A stretch of 9,558 nucleotides of DNA from Phenylobacterium sp. (GCA_028291285.1 JAQGIJ010000613.1:1-9558); one strand, 5' to 3'. Shown: positions 1-6,737, numbered from the stretch's first letter. Notes: a model not told the origin generated them from the letters alone. Numbers and translations: made by a program.

Positions 1-542
1 GAGAGCAGCGAGGGGATCGGCCAGATCAGCCACTCCGAGGCGGGCCCGAAGCGCAGCACGATCGCCGTGCCGAAGATGCCGAGCGCGATGCCGGTGACGA
101 ACAGCACCAGCAGGAACGGGACCAGGGCCGCGCCGTAGACCACGTAGGAGAGGCCGAAGACGCTCGTCGCCAGCGTCAGCATGGCGGCCAGGCCCAGCAG
201 GCTGGTCATCACCCCGGTCAGCACCAGGCCCGTCAGGTACTCCGAGATCCGCAGCGGCGTGGCGAACACGTTCAGGAAATTGCGCGACCAGACGTCCTCG
301 AAGAAGGCCGTGGTGACCCCCTGCATGACCCGTCCGAGGAAGTCCCAAAGCAGCACCGCGCCCAACAGCGAGGCGAGGAAATTGACCTTCTGGCCGGCGA
401 CCGCGTCCAGGTAGCGGGTAATGAAGCCCCAGAGCACGATGTCGATCGCCACCCAGGCGACCATCGGCAGCACCCGGATCGGGCTCCCGCGGAAGAGGTA
501 GAGCTGGCGCAGCACGATGGCGGCGACGCGCTGAGGCCGCAT
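1..542 (-). CDS. ABC-2 type transporter permease, partial (3' end beyond left edge)
   Basis: This is the membrane subunit of an ABC-2 type exporter that pairs with the ATPase encoded just upstream. The substrate is unknown. I translated about 180 codons on the minus strand from the ATG at 542. The product begins MRPQRVAAIVLRQLYLFRGS and has hydrophobic, probably membrane-spanning stretches at about residues 22-42, 55-78, 102-130 and 135-163. Between the second and third lies an amphipathic segment, FEDVWSRNFLNVFATPLR (81-98), typical of the cytoplasmic coupling loop in this family. The ATG overlaps the ATPase stop codon as ATGA, so the two are almost certainly one transcript with coupled translation. 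The reading frame stays open to base 1, so the C-terminus is missing; family members usually run to about 250-270 residues. The start is firm because of the overlap. The assignment to ABC-2 permeases rests on topology and context. Confidence 0.88.
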   Translation of the reverse strand, partial: MRPQRVAAIVLRQLYLFRGSPIRVLPMVAWVAIDIVLWGFITRYLDAVAGQKVNFLASLLGAVLLWDFLGRVMQGVTTAFFEDVWSRNFLNVFATPLRISEYLTGLVLTGVMTSLLGLAAMLTLATSVFGLSYVVYGAALVPFLLVLFVTGIALGIFGTAIVLRFGPASEWLIWPIPSLL

Positions 543-1354
543 CAGCCTGTGCTCCCCGGTCTCGGCCCTGGCGCCGGGGGCGCTGCCTGGTCCTCGCTCC
601 CGTTCGCCACCTCGACGAAGAGGTCCTCGAGGGTCTTGGCGCCGTGCTCGGCGATCAGCGCCTGGGGCTCGCCTTCCAGCAGCACCTTGCCGCGGGCGAG
701 GAACAGCACCCGGTCACAGACCTCGGCCACCTCGTACATGTTGTGGCTGGTCCAGAGCACGCCCGCCTGGGTCTGCCGGACGAAGTCGGTGATGCGGGTG
801 CGCAGCTCCCGCGCGGTGGCCGGGTCGATGGAGGCCGTGGGCTCGTCGAGCAGCAGCAGCCTGGGGGCGTTCAGCATCGCCTTGGCGAGCGCCACCCGGG
901 TCTGCTCGCCGGAGGACAGCACCCCGCAGCGGGTCTTGCGGTGGCGCACGAGATCGAATTCCTCGAGCATCTCGTCGATGCGCGCGGCGAGCCCGCGCAC
1001 CCCGTAGATCATACCGAAGACGCGCAGGTTCTGCTCGACGCTGAGATTGCCGGGGACCGGCGCGTAGACGGCGGCGAAGGCGGTCCGTTCCAGCGCCCGG
1101 CTGCGCGCGCGGGCCAGGTCGATCCCGTCGATGCGGATTTCCCCGGCCGTTGGCGCCAGCACGCCCAGGATCATGTTGAGGGTGGTGGTCTTGCCCGCCC
1201 CGTTCGGCCCCACCAGGCCGACGATCTCGCCGGGCGCGACGCTGAGCGACACCCCGTCGACGGCCGCCAGCCGTCCATAGGTCTTCCGCAGGCCGGTCGC
1301 GGCGAGCACGGGCGCTGTCGGAGCGGGCTCTGGCATCAGCCCGGCTTTACTCAC
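542..1354 (-). CDS. ABC transporter ATP-binding protein (ABC-2 exporter ATPase)
   Basis: This is the cytoplasmic nucleotide-binding subunit that drives the adjacent permease. Visible motifs, numbered from the GTG start: Walker A GPNGAGKTT (49-57), ABC signature LSSGEQ (146-151), Walker B LLLLDEP (166-172), D-loop-like TASIDP, and the H-loop histidine in WTSHNM (H204). The order and spacing match a single ABC-A-type ATPase domain. The last 20 or so residues are an Ala/Pro-rich tail. The Q-loop glutamine is not evident: where a Q is expected the sequence reads AAVYAPVPGNL, and there is no Q between residues 60 and 107. The start is uncertain. The longest form begins with GTG at 1354, but an in-frame ATG at 1336 (MPEPAPTAP) is as likely, and neither has a clear Shine-Dalgarno. 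The gene is first in a minus-strand pair with the permease. Confidence 0.93.
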   Translation of the reverse strand: MSKAGLMPEPAPTAPVLAATGLRKTYGRLAAVDGVSLSVAPGEIVGLVGPNGAGKTTTLNMILGVLAPTAGEIRIDGIDLARARSRALERTAFAAVYAPVPGNLSVEQNLRVFGMIYGVRGLAARIDEMLEEFDLVRHRKTRCGVLSSGEQTRVALAKAMLNAPRLLLLDEPTASIDPATARELRTRITDFVRQTQAGVLWTSHNMYEVAEVCDRVLFLARGKVLLEGEPQALIAEHGAKTLEDLFVEVANGSEDQAAPPAPGPRPGSTG

Positions 1355-1407
1355 GAGGCGAGCCCCGGCCGCAAGCCAAGAATGCCGGGCCGGCGGAATC
1401 CATACTC

Positions 1408-1436
1408 TATCTCTTGTGTCTAAATCGAAATGCCAA
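1408..1436 (-). promoter_or_regulatory. Weak candidate promoter for the ABC exporter genes
   Basis: On the minus strand TTGGCA (five of six matches to the -35 consensus) is followed after exactly 17 bp by GAGATA, a poor -10 (two of six). It would place transcription start about 45-50 bases before the ATPase start. It is reported only because the position and the local A+T richness fit; the -10 box is unconvincing. Confidence 0.25.
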
Positions 1437-1647
1437 CGCGGCGATCGATGACGCGAGAAACCCTAGACGTTTCTATGGCTTGCAGGGATCCTGGCGGCGC
1501 CCCTGGTCCCGTGTGACTTTTTTACAATCTATCGACATTTCAACATGCTCCTGCGGCGAAAGGCTGTGCTTCAGGCTTGTGACCAAAGCGAAGGCTGTTA
1601 GGACCCTCCGGCGCGTGCAGATTTCAGCAGCGCAATCAATGAAACTC

Positions 1648-1655
1648 GGGGGAGG
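1648..1655 (+). promoter_or_regulatory. Shine-Dalgarno deciding the TTG start of the TonB receptor
   Basis: GGGGGAGG lies six bases upstream of the TTG at 1662. It is the strongest ribosome site in the window. No in-frame ATG or GTG exists at a comparable spacing, so it fixes the unusual TTG start. A short ATG mini-ORF (1639-1659) overlaps this site in another frame. Confidence 0.8.
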
Positions 1656-1661
1656 CTGATA

Positions 1662-3938
1662 TTGTATCGGAAAGCTTGGATTTCGGCTGCGTCGGTCCTG
1701 ACGCTGGCCGCGGCGGCTGCGCCGGTCGGGGCCGTCGCGCAGAGCGCTGGCGGCGCGGGCGAGAGCGCCCAGCTCGAGGAAGTGGTCGTCACCGCGCGTA
1801 AGGTCGAAGAAAACCTGCAGGAGGTGCCGATCGCGGTCACCGCCTTCTCCGGCGAGCAACTGCAGCAGCAGAACAGCACCCGCTTCTCCGACGTCGCCCG
1901 CCTGACGCCGGGCTTCACGGCGCGCGAGGCGAACTCCTCGCCGAGCGCCTTCGCCCTGTCCATCCGCGGTCAGGTGCAGACGGACGTCCTGGCGACGCTC
2001 GACCCCTCGGTGGGCACCTATGTGGACGGCTACTACTGGGCCCGCGCCTACGGCCTCAACGCCGACCTCCTCGACGTGCAGAGCGTGCAGGTCCTGAAAG
2101 GGCCGCAAGGCACCCTGTTCGGCCGCAACACCTCCGCCGGGGCGCTGGTGATCCAGACCAACAACCCACGCCTGGGCGTCTTCCAAGGCGAGCTCTACGG
2201 CGCCTATGGGCGCTTCAACGAGCGCACCGGCCGGGCCATCGTCAACCTGCCCCTCGGCGACAAGGCGGCGCTGCGGGTGGCCGTGCAGAAGTCCGACCGC
2301 GACGGCTACGAGCGCGACGTCGTCACCGGCAACAAGTACCCCGAGCGGGACAACATGACCGCGCGCGTCAAGCTGCGCGTGCAGCCGACGGACCAGCTGG
2401 ACGTGGTGCTCTCGGCCGAGCGGTTCGAGATGCACGCCGCGGCGCCCAGCCGACACCTGCTCTTCGTCACGCCGGGCTCGCTGGTGGCGACCACCTTCGG
2501 CGCCGCGACGCTGAACAACTTCATCCAGACGGTGTCCAGCAACCCCGACACCGTGGGCCTGAACCGGCGGCCGTTCACCAGCGCCGACACCGGCACCTAC
2601 ACCGGCACGATCACCTACGACCTCGGCTTCACGACGCTCAAGTACATCGGCGGCTACCGCAAGGTGAAGACCTTCGCCGGCCTTGACCTGGACGGATCGC
2701 AATACCCGATCCACTACACCGAGGGCGGCCAGAACCTGCAGCAGAGCTCGCATGAGCTGCAGGCCACCGGCAAAACCCTCGAGAACCGCCTGAAGTACGT
2801 GGCGGGCGCCTTCTACTTCACCGAGAACGGCGAGGACCACTCGCTGTCTCAGACCATCCCGCTGCTGACCCGCTACCAGCTGTTCAGTGGGACGATCGAC
2901 AACAAGTCGTGGGGCGTCTACGGCCAGGGCACGTTTGCGGTGACCGACAAGCTCTCGGTGACCGGCGGCCTGCGCTACTCGTCCGAGACCAAGGGCCTGT
3001 TGATCAAGAACCGGTTCCAGAGCATCGCGACGGGCGCCTTCACCTGCCAGATCGCCACGGCGACGCCGCCGGAGTGCGAGCTGCGGCGGAGCGACGACTT
3101 CCACGGCATCTCCTACACCGCGTCGATCGACTACCACCTGACCGACGACGCCCTGGTCTACGCCACCACCTCCAGCGGCTTCCGCAGCGGCGGCGAGAAC
3201 CTGCGCGCGCCGCAGGCGACCTCCTTCGTGCCGTTCCGGCCGGAGAAGGCGAAGAACTACGAAATCGGCCTGAAGAGCGAGTTCCTGGACCGTCGCGTGC
3301 GGCTCAACCTCGCCGCCTACCAGACCAATGTGACCGACATCCAGCGCACCAGCCTGATCGTGTTCACGATCAACGGCGTGCCGTCGACCGCCACCATCCT
3401 GTCCAACGCCGGGCGGGCCCGGTTCCGCGGCGCGGAGGCCGAGGTCACCGCGGTGGTGACGCCGGAGCTGCAGCTGGCCGCCACAGGCTCGCTGATCGAC
3501 CCGAAGTACCTGGCGTACCGCGACCAGACCGGCGACCGCAGCCACGAGCGGTTCGAGAACGTCGCCAAGCGCAGCTTCACCCTATCGGCCCAGTACACCA
3601 AGGAGCTCAGCCTGGGCCGGCTGACGGCCCGCGCCGACTACTCCTGGCTCTCCGCCGTGGCGCTGCAGCCGAACGTCACCGCGGCGGTGTCGACGGCCGG
3701 CACGCCGGTGCCGCAGGGCGTGGTGGACGCCACCACCCAGCCGGCCGGCGGCATTCTCAACGCCCGCGTGGCGATGCGCCTGCCGGGCGACCAGTGGGAG
3801 GTGGCCGTGTTCGGCCGCAACCTGACGGACAACCGCGACCCGGTCTCGGCTCTGTTCGTGGGCCTGGGCTACGCCTCGGCCGTGCTGCGCGAACCAGCGA
3901 CCTACGGCCTCCAGCTGACCTATTCCTGGGGCAAGTAG
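1662..3938 (+). CDS. TonB-dependent outer-membrane receptor
   Basis: This is an outer-membrane beta-barrel importer energised by TonB/ExbBD. The substrate is unknown. The 758-residue product starts with a signal peptide (about 1-26, hydrophobic core ASVLTLAAAAAPVGAVA, likely cut after AVA). A TonB-box-like segment LEEVVVTARK follows at 38-47. The plug domain is at about 52-168 and carries the family hallmark VLKGPQGTLFGRNTSAG (144-160). The rest is barrel, with alternating strands rich in Tyr, Gly and Thr and late motifs such as GLRYSSETKG, SGFRSGGENL and VFGRNLTDNRDP. The 'EVVVTARKVEENLQEVPIAV' type is the one expanded in sphingomonads and Caulobacter relatives, many of which import plant or aromatic compounds rather than only iron. 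The start is TTG at 1662, chosen from the Shine-Dalgarno GGGGGAGG and the signal peptide. The C-terminus ends YSWGK, so the usual terminal aromatic residue is absent, with Trp at the third-last place. The gene appears monocistronic, with a strong terminator after it. Confidence 0.96.
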   Translation: MYRKAWISAASVLTLAAAAAPVGAVAQSAGGAGESAQLEEVVVTARKVEENLQEVPIAVTAFSGEQLQQQNSTRFSDVARLTPGFTAREANSSPSAFALSIRGQVQTDVLATLDPSVGTYVDGYYWARAYGLNADLLDVQSVQVLKGPQGTLFGRNTSAGALVIQTNNPRLGVFQGELYGAYGRFNERTGRAIVNLPLGDKAALRVAVQKSDRDGYERDVVTGNKYPERDNMTARVKLRVQPTDQLDVVLSAERFEMHAAAPSRHLLFVTPGSLVATTFGAATLNNFIQTVSSNPDTVGLNRRPFTSADTGTYTGTITYDLGFTTLKYIGGYRKVKTFAGLDLDGSQYPIHYTEGGQNLQQSSHELQATGKTLENRLKYVAGAFYFTENGEDHSLSQTIPLLTRYQLFSGTIDNKSWGVYGQGTFAVTDKLSVTGGLRYSSETKGLLIKNRFQSIATGAFTCQIATATPPECELRRSDDFHGISYTASIDYHLTDDALVYATTSSGFRSGGENLRAPQATSFVPFRPEKAKNYEIGLKSEFLDRRVRLNLAAYQTNVTDIQRTSLIVFTINGVPSTATILSNAGRARFRGAEAEVTAVVTPELQLAATGSLIDPKYLAYRDQTGDRSHERFENVAKRSFTLSAQYTKELSLGRLTARADYSWLSAVALQPNVTAAVSTAGTPVPQGVVDATTQPAGGILNARVAMRLPGDQWEVAVFGRNLTDNRDPVSALFVGLGYASAVLREPATYGLQLTYSWGK

Positions 3939-3976
3939 GCCGCACGCCAAGCCCAGATCGACCAGGGATGAGGATC

Positions 3977-4007
3977 GGGCGGCAGGCGACTGCCGCCCTT
4001 TTCTTTT
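3977..4007 (+). terminator. Rho-independent terminator of the TonB receptor gene
   Basis: A perfect 9-bp G+C-rich stem, GGGCGGCAG (3977-3985) with CTGCCGCCC (3990-3998), closes on a GCGA loop (GNRA tetraloop class). It is followed directly by TTTTCTTTT (3999-4007). It begins 38 bases after the receptor stop. On the opposite strand no U-run follows the stem, so it should act mainly on plus-strand transcription. It ends 7 bases from the convergent dehydrogenase stop codon. Confidence 0.93.
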
Positions 4008-4013
4008 GCCCCG

Positions 4014-4715
4014 TCAGAGCGAGACCAGCGCCTCGGGCCGGCCGGAGAGCACCTCCCAGAGCCGCTTCGCCGCGGTGTCGATGTCCTGGCCGCGCTTGTC
4101 GAAATCGCGCTGCATGGCCTTGCCGAGCGGGAAGAGCCTGGGGTCCAGCTCGGAGGCCTTGCGCGCGGTGGGGGTATCCACCAGGCCCGGCCGCACCGCG
4201 CAGACCCAGGGGCCCCAGCCGCGGGCCGCCACCTCGTTCGCCGCGATCGCCGCCCAGCGCTCCAGCGCCGCCTTGGATGCGCCGTAGGAGGAGTAGCCGA
4301 GCAGGGTCGAGACCGCCGCGAAGGAGGTCATCACCGCCAGGCCCGCGTCGGCGTGCTCCGGCTTCACGGCGCGGTAGAACAGGCTGGCGATGGAGATGGA
4401 GCCGGCCAGGTTGGCGTAGAGGCTCTTCTGGTACTCGGCGAAGTCCACCTCGGCGAGCAGCCCCTTGCCGATCGGCGCATAGGCGCAGTGGATGAAGCGG
4501 TGGCGCGTCGCGCCGCTCGCCAGACCGTCCTCGAAGCTCGCCTGCACCGCGCCCCAGGAGGCCGGGTCCAGCAGGTCGAACCGCACCGTCTCGAAGCCGG
4601 GCGCCTCGACCACGTCCAGGCAGATCACGCGGGCGTCGGGATAGGGCAGGTTGCGCGCCAGGCCGCCGCCGATGCCGCCCGCCCCGCCGCTGATCCACAC
4701 GATGGTCTCGGCCAC
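4014..4715 (-). CDS. Short-chain dehydrogenase/reductase (SDR), NAD(P)-dependent
   Basis: This is a soluble Rossmann-fold oxidoreductase that interconverts an alcohol and a carbonyl with NAD(H) or NADP(H). The substrate is not predictable. The product is 233 residues. Motifs numbered from the chosen start: nucleotide-binding SGGAGGIG (9-16), a variant of TGxxxGxG; active-site Asn in YANLAGS (N102); catalytic Ser in MTSFAAVS (S131); catalytic YGASK (Y144, K148); and RPGLVDTP (175-182) after the active site. The Ser-Tyr spacing of 13 is standard. The NNAG motif is replaced by HCAYAP (76-81), unusual for a classical SDR. The length is a little short of the usual 250. I chose the GTG at 4715 because AAGGGAGG stands seven bases upstream and the Rossmann strand begins at once. 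The frame is open to 4841, but that extension is Arg/Pro-rich and not SDR-like. The gene is divergent from the AraC-type regulator, which may control it. Confidence 0.92.
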   Translation of the reverse strand: MAETIVWISGGAGGIGGGLARNLPYPDARVICLDVVEAPGFETVRFDLLDPASWGAVQASFEDGLASGATRHRFIHCAYAPIGKGLLAEVDFAEYQKSLYANLAGSISIASLFYRAVKPEHADAGLAVMTSFAAVSTLLGYSSYGASKAALERWAAIAANEVAARGWGPWVCAVRPGLVDTPTARKASELDPRLFPLGKAMQRDFDKRGQDIDTAAKRLWEVLSGRPEALVSL

Positions 4716-4722
4716 GCCAGCG

Positions 4723-4728
4723 CCTCCC
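4723..4728 (-). promoter_or_regulatory. Shine-Dalgarno deciding the GTG start of the SDR gene
   Basis: On the minus strand GGGAGG lies seven bases before the GTG at 4715. The alternative ATG at 4754 has no comparable site and would add residues with no SDR character, so this site supports the shorter protein. Confidence 0.75.
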
Positions 4729-4767
4729 TTTGCCAACCTCTTGACGGCGACCATGGGCCAGAGGCCA

Positions 4768-4792
4768 CGCCGGGGGCAAGGCCTCCCCGGCG
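4768..4792. repeat. Inverted repeat in the SDR/AraC divergent control region
   Basis: CGCCGGGG (4768-4775) and CCCCGGCG (4785-4792) form a perfect 8-bp dyad around a 9-base spacer. GAGGCC (4761-4766) with GGCCTC (4780-4785) gives an overlapping, mutually exclusive dyad. It lies between the two divergent starts, where an operator for the AraC-type regulator would be expected. There is no U-run, so it is not a terminator. In DNA this G+C rich such dyads arise by chance fairly often. Confidence 0.4.
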
Positions 4793-4799
4793 GCCGAAG

Positions 4800-4828
4800 G
4801 TGACCACCCGCCCAGGGCGCGCTAGCAT
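4800..4828 (+). promoter_or_regulatory. Candidate promoter for the AraC-family regulator
   Basis: GTGACC (4800-4805) and TAGCAT (4823-4828), each matching four of six consensus bases, are separated by 17 bp. The second box sits in GCTAGCAT, partly like the GCTA-type -10 reported for Caulobacter housekeeping promoters. Transcription would start about 80 bases before the GTG at 4915. The support is weak. Confidence 0.3.
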
Positions 4829-4914
4829 CGCGCGTCCGCACGCATGGACCGCTGGAAGATCAGACCCTGGACCGCCCGACCACTCTGCCGATCGAAAAGC
4901 CGCCGCAGGACCCG

Positions 4915-5880
4915 GTGAAGGCCTGGCGGTTCACGACCGAGGGCCTGCCCGCCGAGGACCGCCAGTCGGCCTGGCATGAGGTCATGGGCCGGCTGCGCCT
5001 GCCGCTCGGCCGCGTCGCCGAGCCGGAGCCGTTCGAGGCCAGCGTCTCCTGCCTCAGCTCGCCGCTGGGCATGGACTTCGCGGTCATGGCCGCCACCCCG
5101 CAGGAGATCTCCGGCCGCAACGCCAACCAGCCGGCGGCGGTCTGGCTGGTGGTGCTGCTGGAAGGCGAGGCGAGCTTCTGGGACGGCGGCGACCTGGTCA
5201 CCACGCTGGAGACCGGCGACATCATCTACGGCCCGACCGGGATCAATGCGGCGCTGACGCTGGAGAGCCGTTTCCGCCTGCTGTTCATCAATGCGCCGCG
5301 GGTGGCGCTCGACCATCGGCTGCTGGCGCCGCAGTCGCTGGGCGTCGGCCTGTTCGCCGGCGGACGCGGGCTGGGGCACGTCTTCTCAGGCCTGCTGCGC
5401 GCCACCGCCGAGGCCCTGTCCGAGCTGACCTCCGAGCAGCTGCGGCCGGTGGAGCTGGCGGTGACCGAGTTCCTGGTGGCCAACCTGGCGGCGGAGGATT
5501 CGCCCGCCTCGATCGGCGGGGCGGAGGCGGCGCGCGCGGCCCACCTGCACCGGGTCTGCCAGACCATCGAGACCCTGCTCCCCGTGCCGGACCTGACGCT
5601 CGAGCAGGTCTCGGCCGCGGACGGCGTCTCGCCGCGCTCGCTGCAGAAGCTGTTCGCCTCGGCCGGCCAGAACTTCAGCACCTACCTGCGCAACCGCCGG
5701 CTGGAGCGCTGCCGGCTCGACCTCTCCAGCCCGATCTGCGCCAGCCTATCGATCTCGGAGATCTGCTTCAGATGGGGCTTCAACGGCTCGGCCCACTTCA
5801 GCCGCGCCTTCAAGGAGCGCTACGAAGTCACGCCGCGCGAATACCGCAAGTCGAGCTTCGGCGAGTCGGCCAAGGACTGA
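4915..5880 (+). CDS. AraC-family transcriptional regulator
   Basis: This is a DNA-binding activator or repressor with an N-terminal sensing domain and a C-terminal AraC/XylS double helix-turn-helix. The product is 321 residues. Residues about 10-190 resemble the cupin-like 'AraC-binding-like' domain seen in regulators of aromatic and other catabolic genes, with the beta-rich core at 75-125. The C-terminal domain begins near 210. The first HTH is at about 227-250 (LTLEQVSAADGVSPRSLQKL). The second is at about 280-303 and is followed by the family signature FNGSAHFSRAFKERYEVTPREYR (289-311). The start is uncertain. GTG at 4915 has AGGA four bases upstream. The same frame stays open upstream to 4804, with high third-position G+C back to about 4852, so a CTG start at 4867 or 4852 cannot be excluded. 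The gene is divergent from the SDR, its likely target, and its stop codon abuts that of the aldolase. Confidence 0.93.
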   Translation: MKAWRFTTEGLPAEDRQSAWHEVMGRLRLPLGRVAEPEPFEASVSCLSSPLGMDFAVMAATPQEISGRNANQPAAVWLVVLLEGEASFWDGGDLVTTLETGDIIYGPTGINAALTLESRFRLLFINAPRVALDHRLLAPQSLGVGLFAGGRGLGHVFSGLLRATAEALSELTSEQLRPVELAVTEFLVANLAAEDSPASIGGAEAARAAHLHRVCQTIETLLPVPDLTLEQVSAADGVSPRSLQKLFASAGQNFSTYLRNRRLERCRLDLSSPICASLSISEICFRWGFNGSAHFSRAFKERYEVTPREYRKSSFGESAKD

Positions 5881-6639
5881 TCAGCCGGCGTCGAAGGCGC
5901 GGCGGTTGGCGCGGCCCTGGGCCAGGATCCAGCTCTGGTCGGAGCCGCAGACGAAGACGCTGATCCCCAGCGCCGCGAGGTCCGGGATCTCGGCCGTGGC
6001 GCCGACGTAGATGCCGACGGTGCGCCCGTGGCGGCGGCCCGCCTCGGCGGTGGCGCGCACCGCCTCGACCACCTTCGGATCGGCCTGGCTCTTCACGCCG
6101 AGCGAGAGCGCGAGGTCGGCGCGGCCGAGGAACAGGCAGTCGACCTCGTCGACCGCGGCGATGGCGTCGAGCCTGGGGAGTGCGTCCGCGTCCTCGATCT
6201 GGCACCAGACGCAGGTTTCTGCGTCGGCGGCGCGGCGGTAGGCGGCCGGGTCGGGCGCGCCATAGCCGCCGGCCCGGGTCGAGGGCGAGAAGCCGCGCCG
6301 GCCGCGGTCGTAGCGGGCGGCGTCCAGCACCGCCTGGGCGGCCTCGGCGCTCGCCGCATGCGGCGCGAGCACGCCCAAGAAGCCCATGTCCAGCACCTGG
6401 CCGATGAAGCCGGGCTGCAGCGTCGGCGGCCGCACCAGCGTCGGCAGGCCCTCGCCCCGGGCGACCGCCGCGATCCGGTCGAGGGTCGCCAGATCGAACG
6501 GCGCGTGCTCGGCGTCGACCACGGCGAAGTCCTGGCCGGCGCGGGCGATCAGCTCGACGCTCTGGTGCGAGGCGGTCTTGACGAAGGCCCCGAGCAGTCG
6601 CCGCCCGCTCCGCACCGCCTCCCGAAATCCTGCCGCCAT
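5881..6639 (-). CDS. HpcH/HpaI-family aldolase (2-oxo acid / pyruvate class II aldolase)
   Basis: This is a metal-dependent lyase of the HpcH/HpaI/GarL family, which cleaves 4-hydroxy-2-oxo acids to pyruvate (or a related 2-oxo acid) and an aldehyde at the end of aromatic or sugar-acid catabolism. The product is 252 residues, close to the family norm. The key residues fall where I recall them in E. coli HpaI: D42, E44 and H45 in VDAEHAPFD, R70 in LVRPP, the metal ligands E149 in QIED and D175 in GRADLALSLG. The RRGFSPSTRAGGYG stretch (114-127) matches the family's conserved Gly/Arg-rich loop. The enzyme should therefore be active; the exact substrate is unknown. The start is ATG at 6639, with GGCGGAG just upstream. 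The gene is divergent from the IclR-type regulator, the usual layout for a regulator and its target. Its stop directly abuts that of the AraC gene. Confidence 0.94.
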   Translation of the reverse strand: MAAGFREAVRSGRRLLGAFVKTASHQSVELIARAGQDFAVVDAEHAPFDLATLDRIAAVARGEGLPTLVRPPTLQPGFIGQVLDMGFLGVLAPHAASAEAAQAVLDAARYDRGRRGFSPSTRAGGYGAPDPAAYRRAADAETCVWCQIEDADALPRLDAIAAVDEVDCLFLGRADLALSLGVKSQADPKVVEAVRATAEAGRRHGRTVGIYVGATAEIPDLAALGISVFVCGSDQSWILAQGRANRRAFDAG

Positions 6640-6719
6640 GCGCTCCGCCTGTTCTTTGGGCGCCGAGCCTGGAGGCCGGGCGGCCCGGGGTCAACCACAG
6701 CCCCGGTCGAAAAATGCGG

Positions 6720-6725
6720 TTGACA
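6720..6725 (+). promoter_or_regulatory. Consensus -35 box (TTGACA) upstream of the IclR regulator
   Basis: A perfect TTGACA. At 17-19 bp downstream the best -10 candidate is only GGGAAT or similar (18 bp, three of six). If it is the IclR promoter, transcription would start near 6755. That is downstream of the ATG at 6738 and favours the later TTG start at 6789. Confidence 0.4.
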
Positions 6726-6737
6726 GCCGAGGCCAAA

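Larger units (their letters stand above)
1355..1661. other. Intergenic region between ABC exporter and TonB receptor (divergent control region)
   Basis: These 307 bases hold no convincing gene. They are less G+C rich than the flanks, notably at about 1395-1440 and 1509-1550, as expected for promoters. Weak candidates follow. On the minus strand, TTGGCA (1436-1431) lies 17 bp from GAGATA (1413-1408), which could serve the ABC genes. On the plus strand, TACAAT (1523-1528) resembles a -10 box, but no good -35 stands at the right distance. A poor dyad CTTC/GAAG (1569-1572/1590-1593) flanks a loop. The receptor Shine-Dalgarno is at 1648-1655. A six-codon ATG mini-ORF (MKLGGG, 1639-1659) covers that Shine-Dalgarno and ends two bases before the receptor start. 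An 81-codon ORF running through the region has mixed codon use and no ribosome site, so I do not call it. Confidence 0.5.

Noticed and set aside
1483..1505. CAGGG...CCCTG inverted repeat in the ABC/receptor intergenic region
   Set aside because: The arms are only five bases with a 13-base spacer, which is not distinguishable from chance.
1604..1655. CCTCC (1605-1609) pairing with the receptor's GGAGG as a Shine-Dalgarno-masking hairpin
   Set aside because: Only five pairs with a 41-base loop. No riboswitch-like conserved motif is visible around it.
1414..1659. 81-codon ORF in the region before the receptor
   Set aside because: It lacks a ribosome site and has mixed codon use, including many A/T-ending codons. 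It covers DNA expected to hold the receptor promoter.
1473..3545. 690-codon open frame on the minus strand antisense to the TonB receptor
   Set aside because: It is rich in Arg, Val, Gly, His and Gln with no domain, signal or ribosome site. Long antisense frames are a by-product of about 70% G+C and strong codon bias in the real gene.
2909..4495. 528-codon plus-strand frame overlapping the receptor and the SDR gene
   Set aside because: The sequence is Arg/Pro-rich, it runs through a terminator, and it overlaps two well-supported genes in other frames.
4716..4841. N-terminal extension of the SDR to 4841
   Set aside because: The added residues are Arg/Pro/Gly-rich with no SDR resemblance, and the GTG at 4715 has a good Shine-Dalgarno directly before the Rossmann fold.
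4844..4918. 24-codon ATG ORF ending in a TGA that overlaps the AraC GTG start (possible leader peptide)
   Set aside because: There is no ribosome site and the composition is Arg-rich, consistent with a shifted reading of G+C-rich DNA. The AraC frame itself looks more coding over the same bases.
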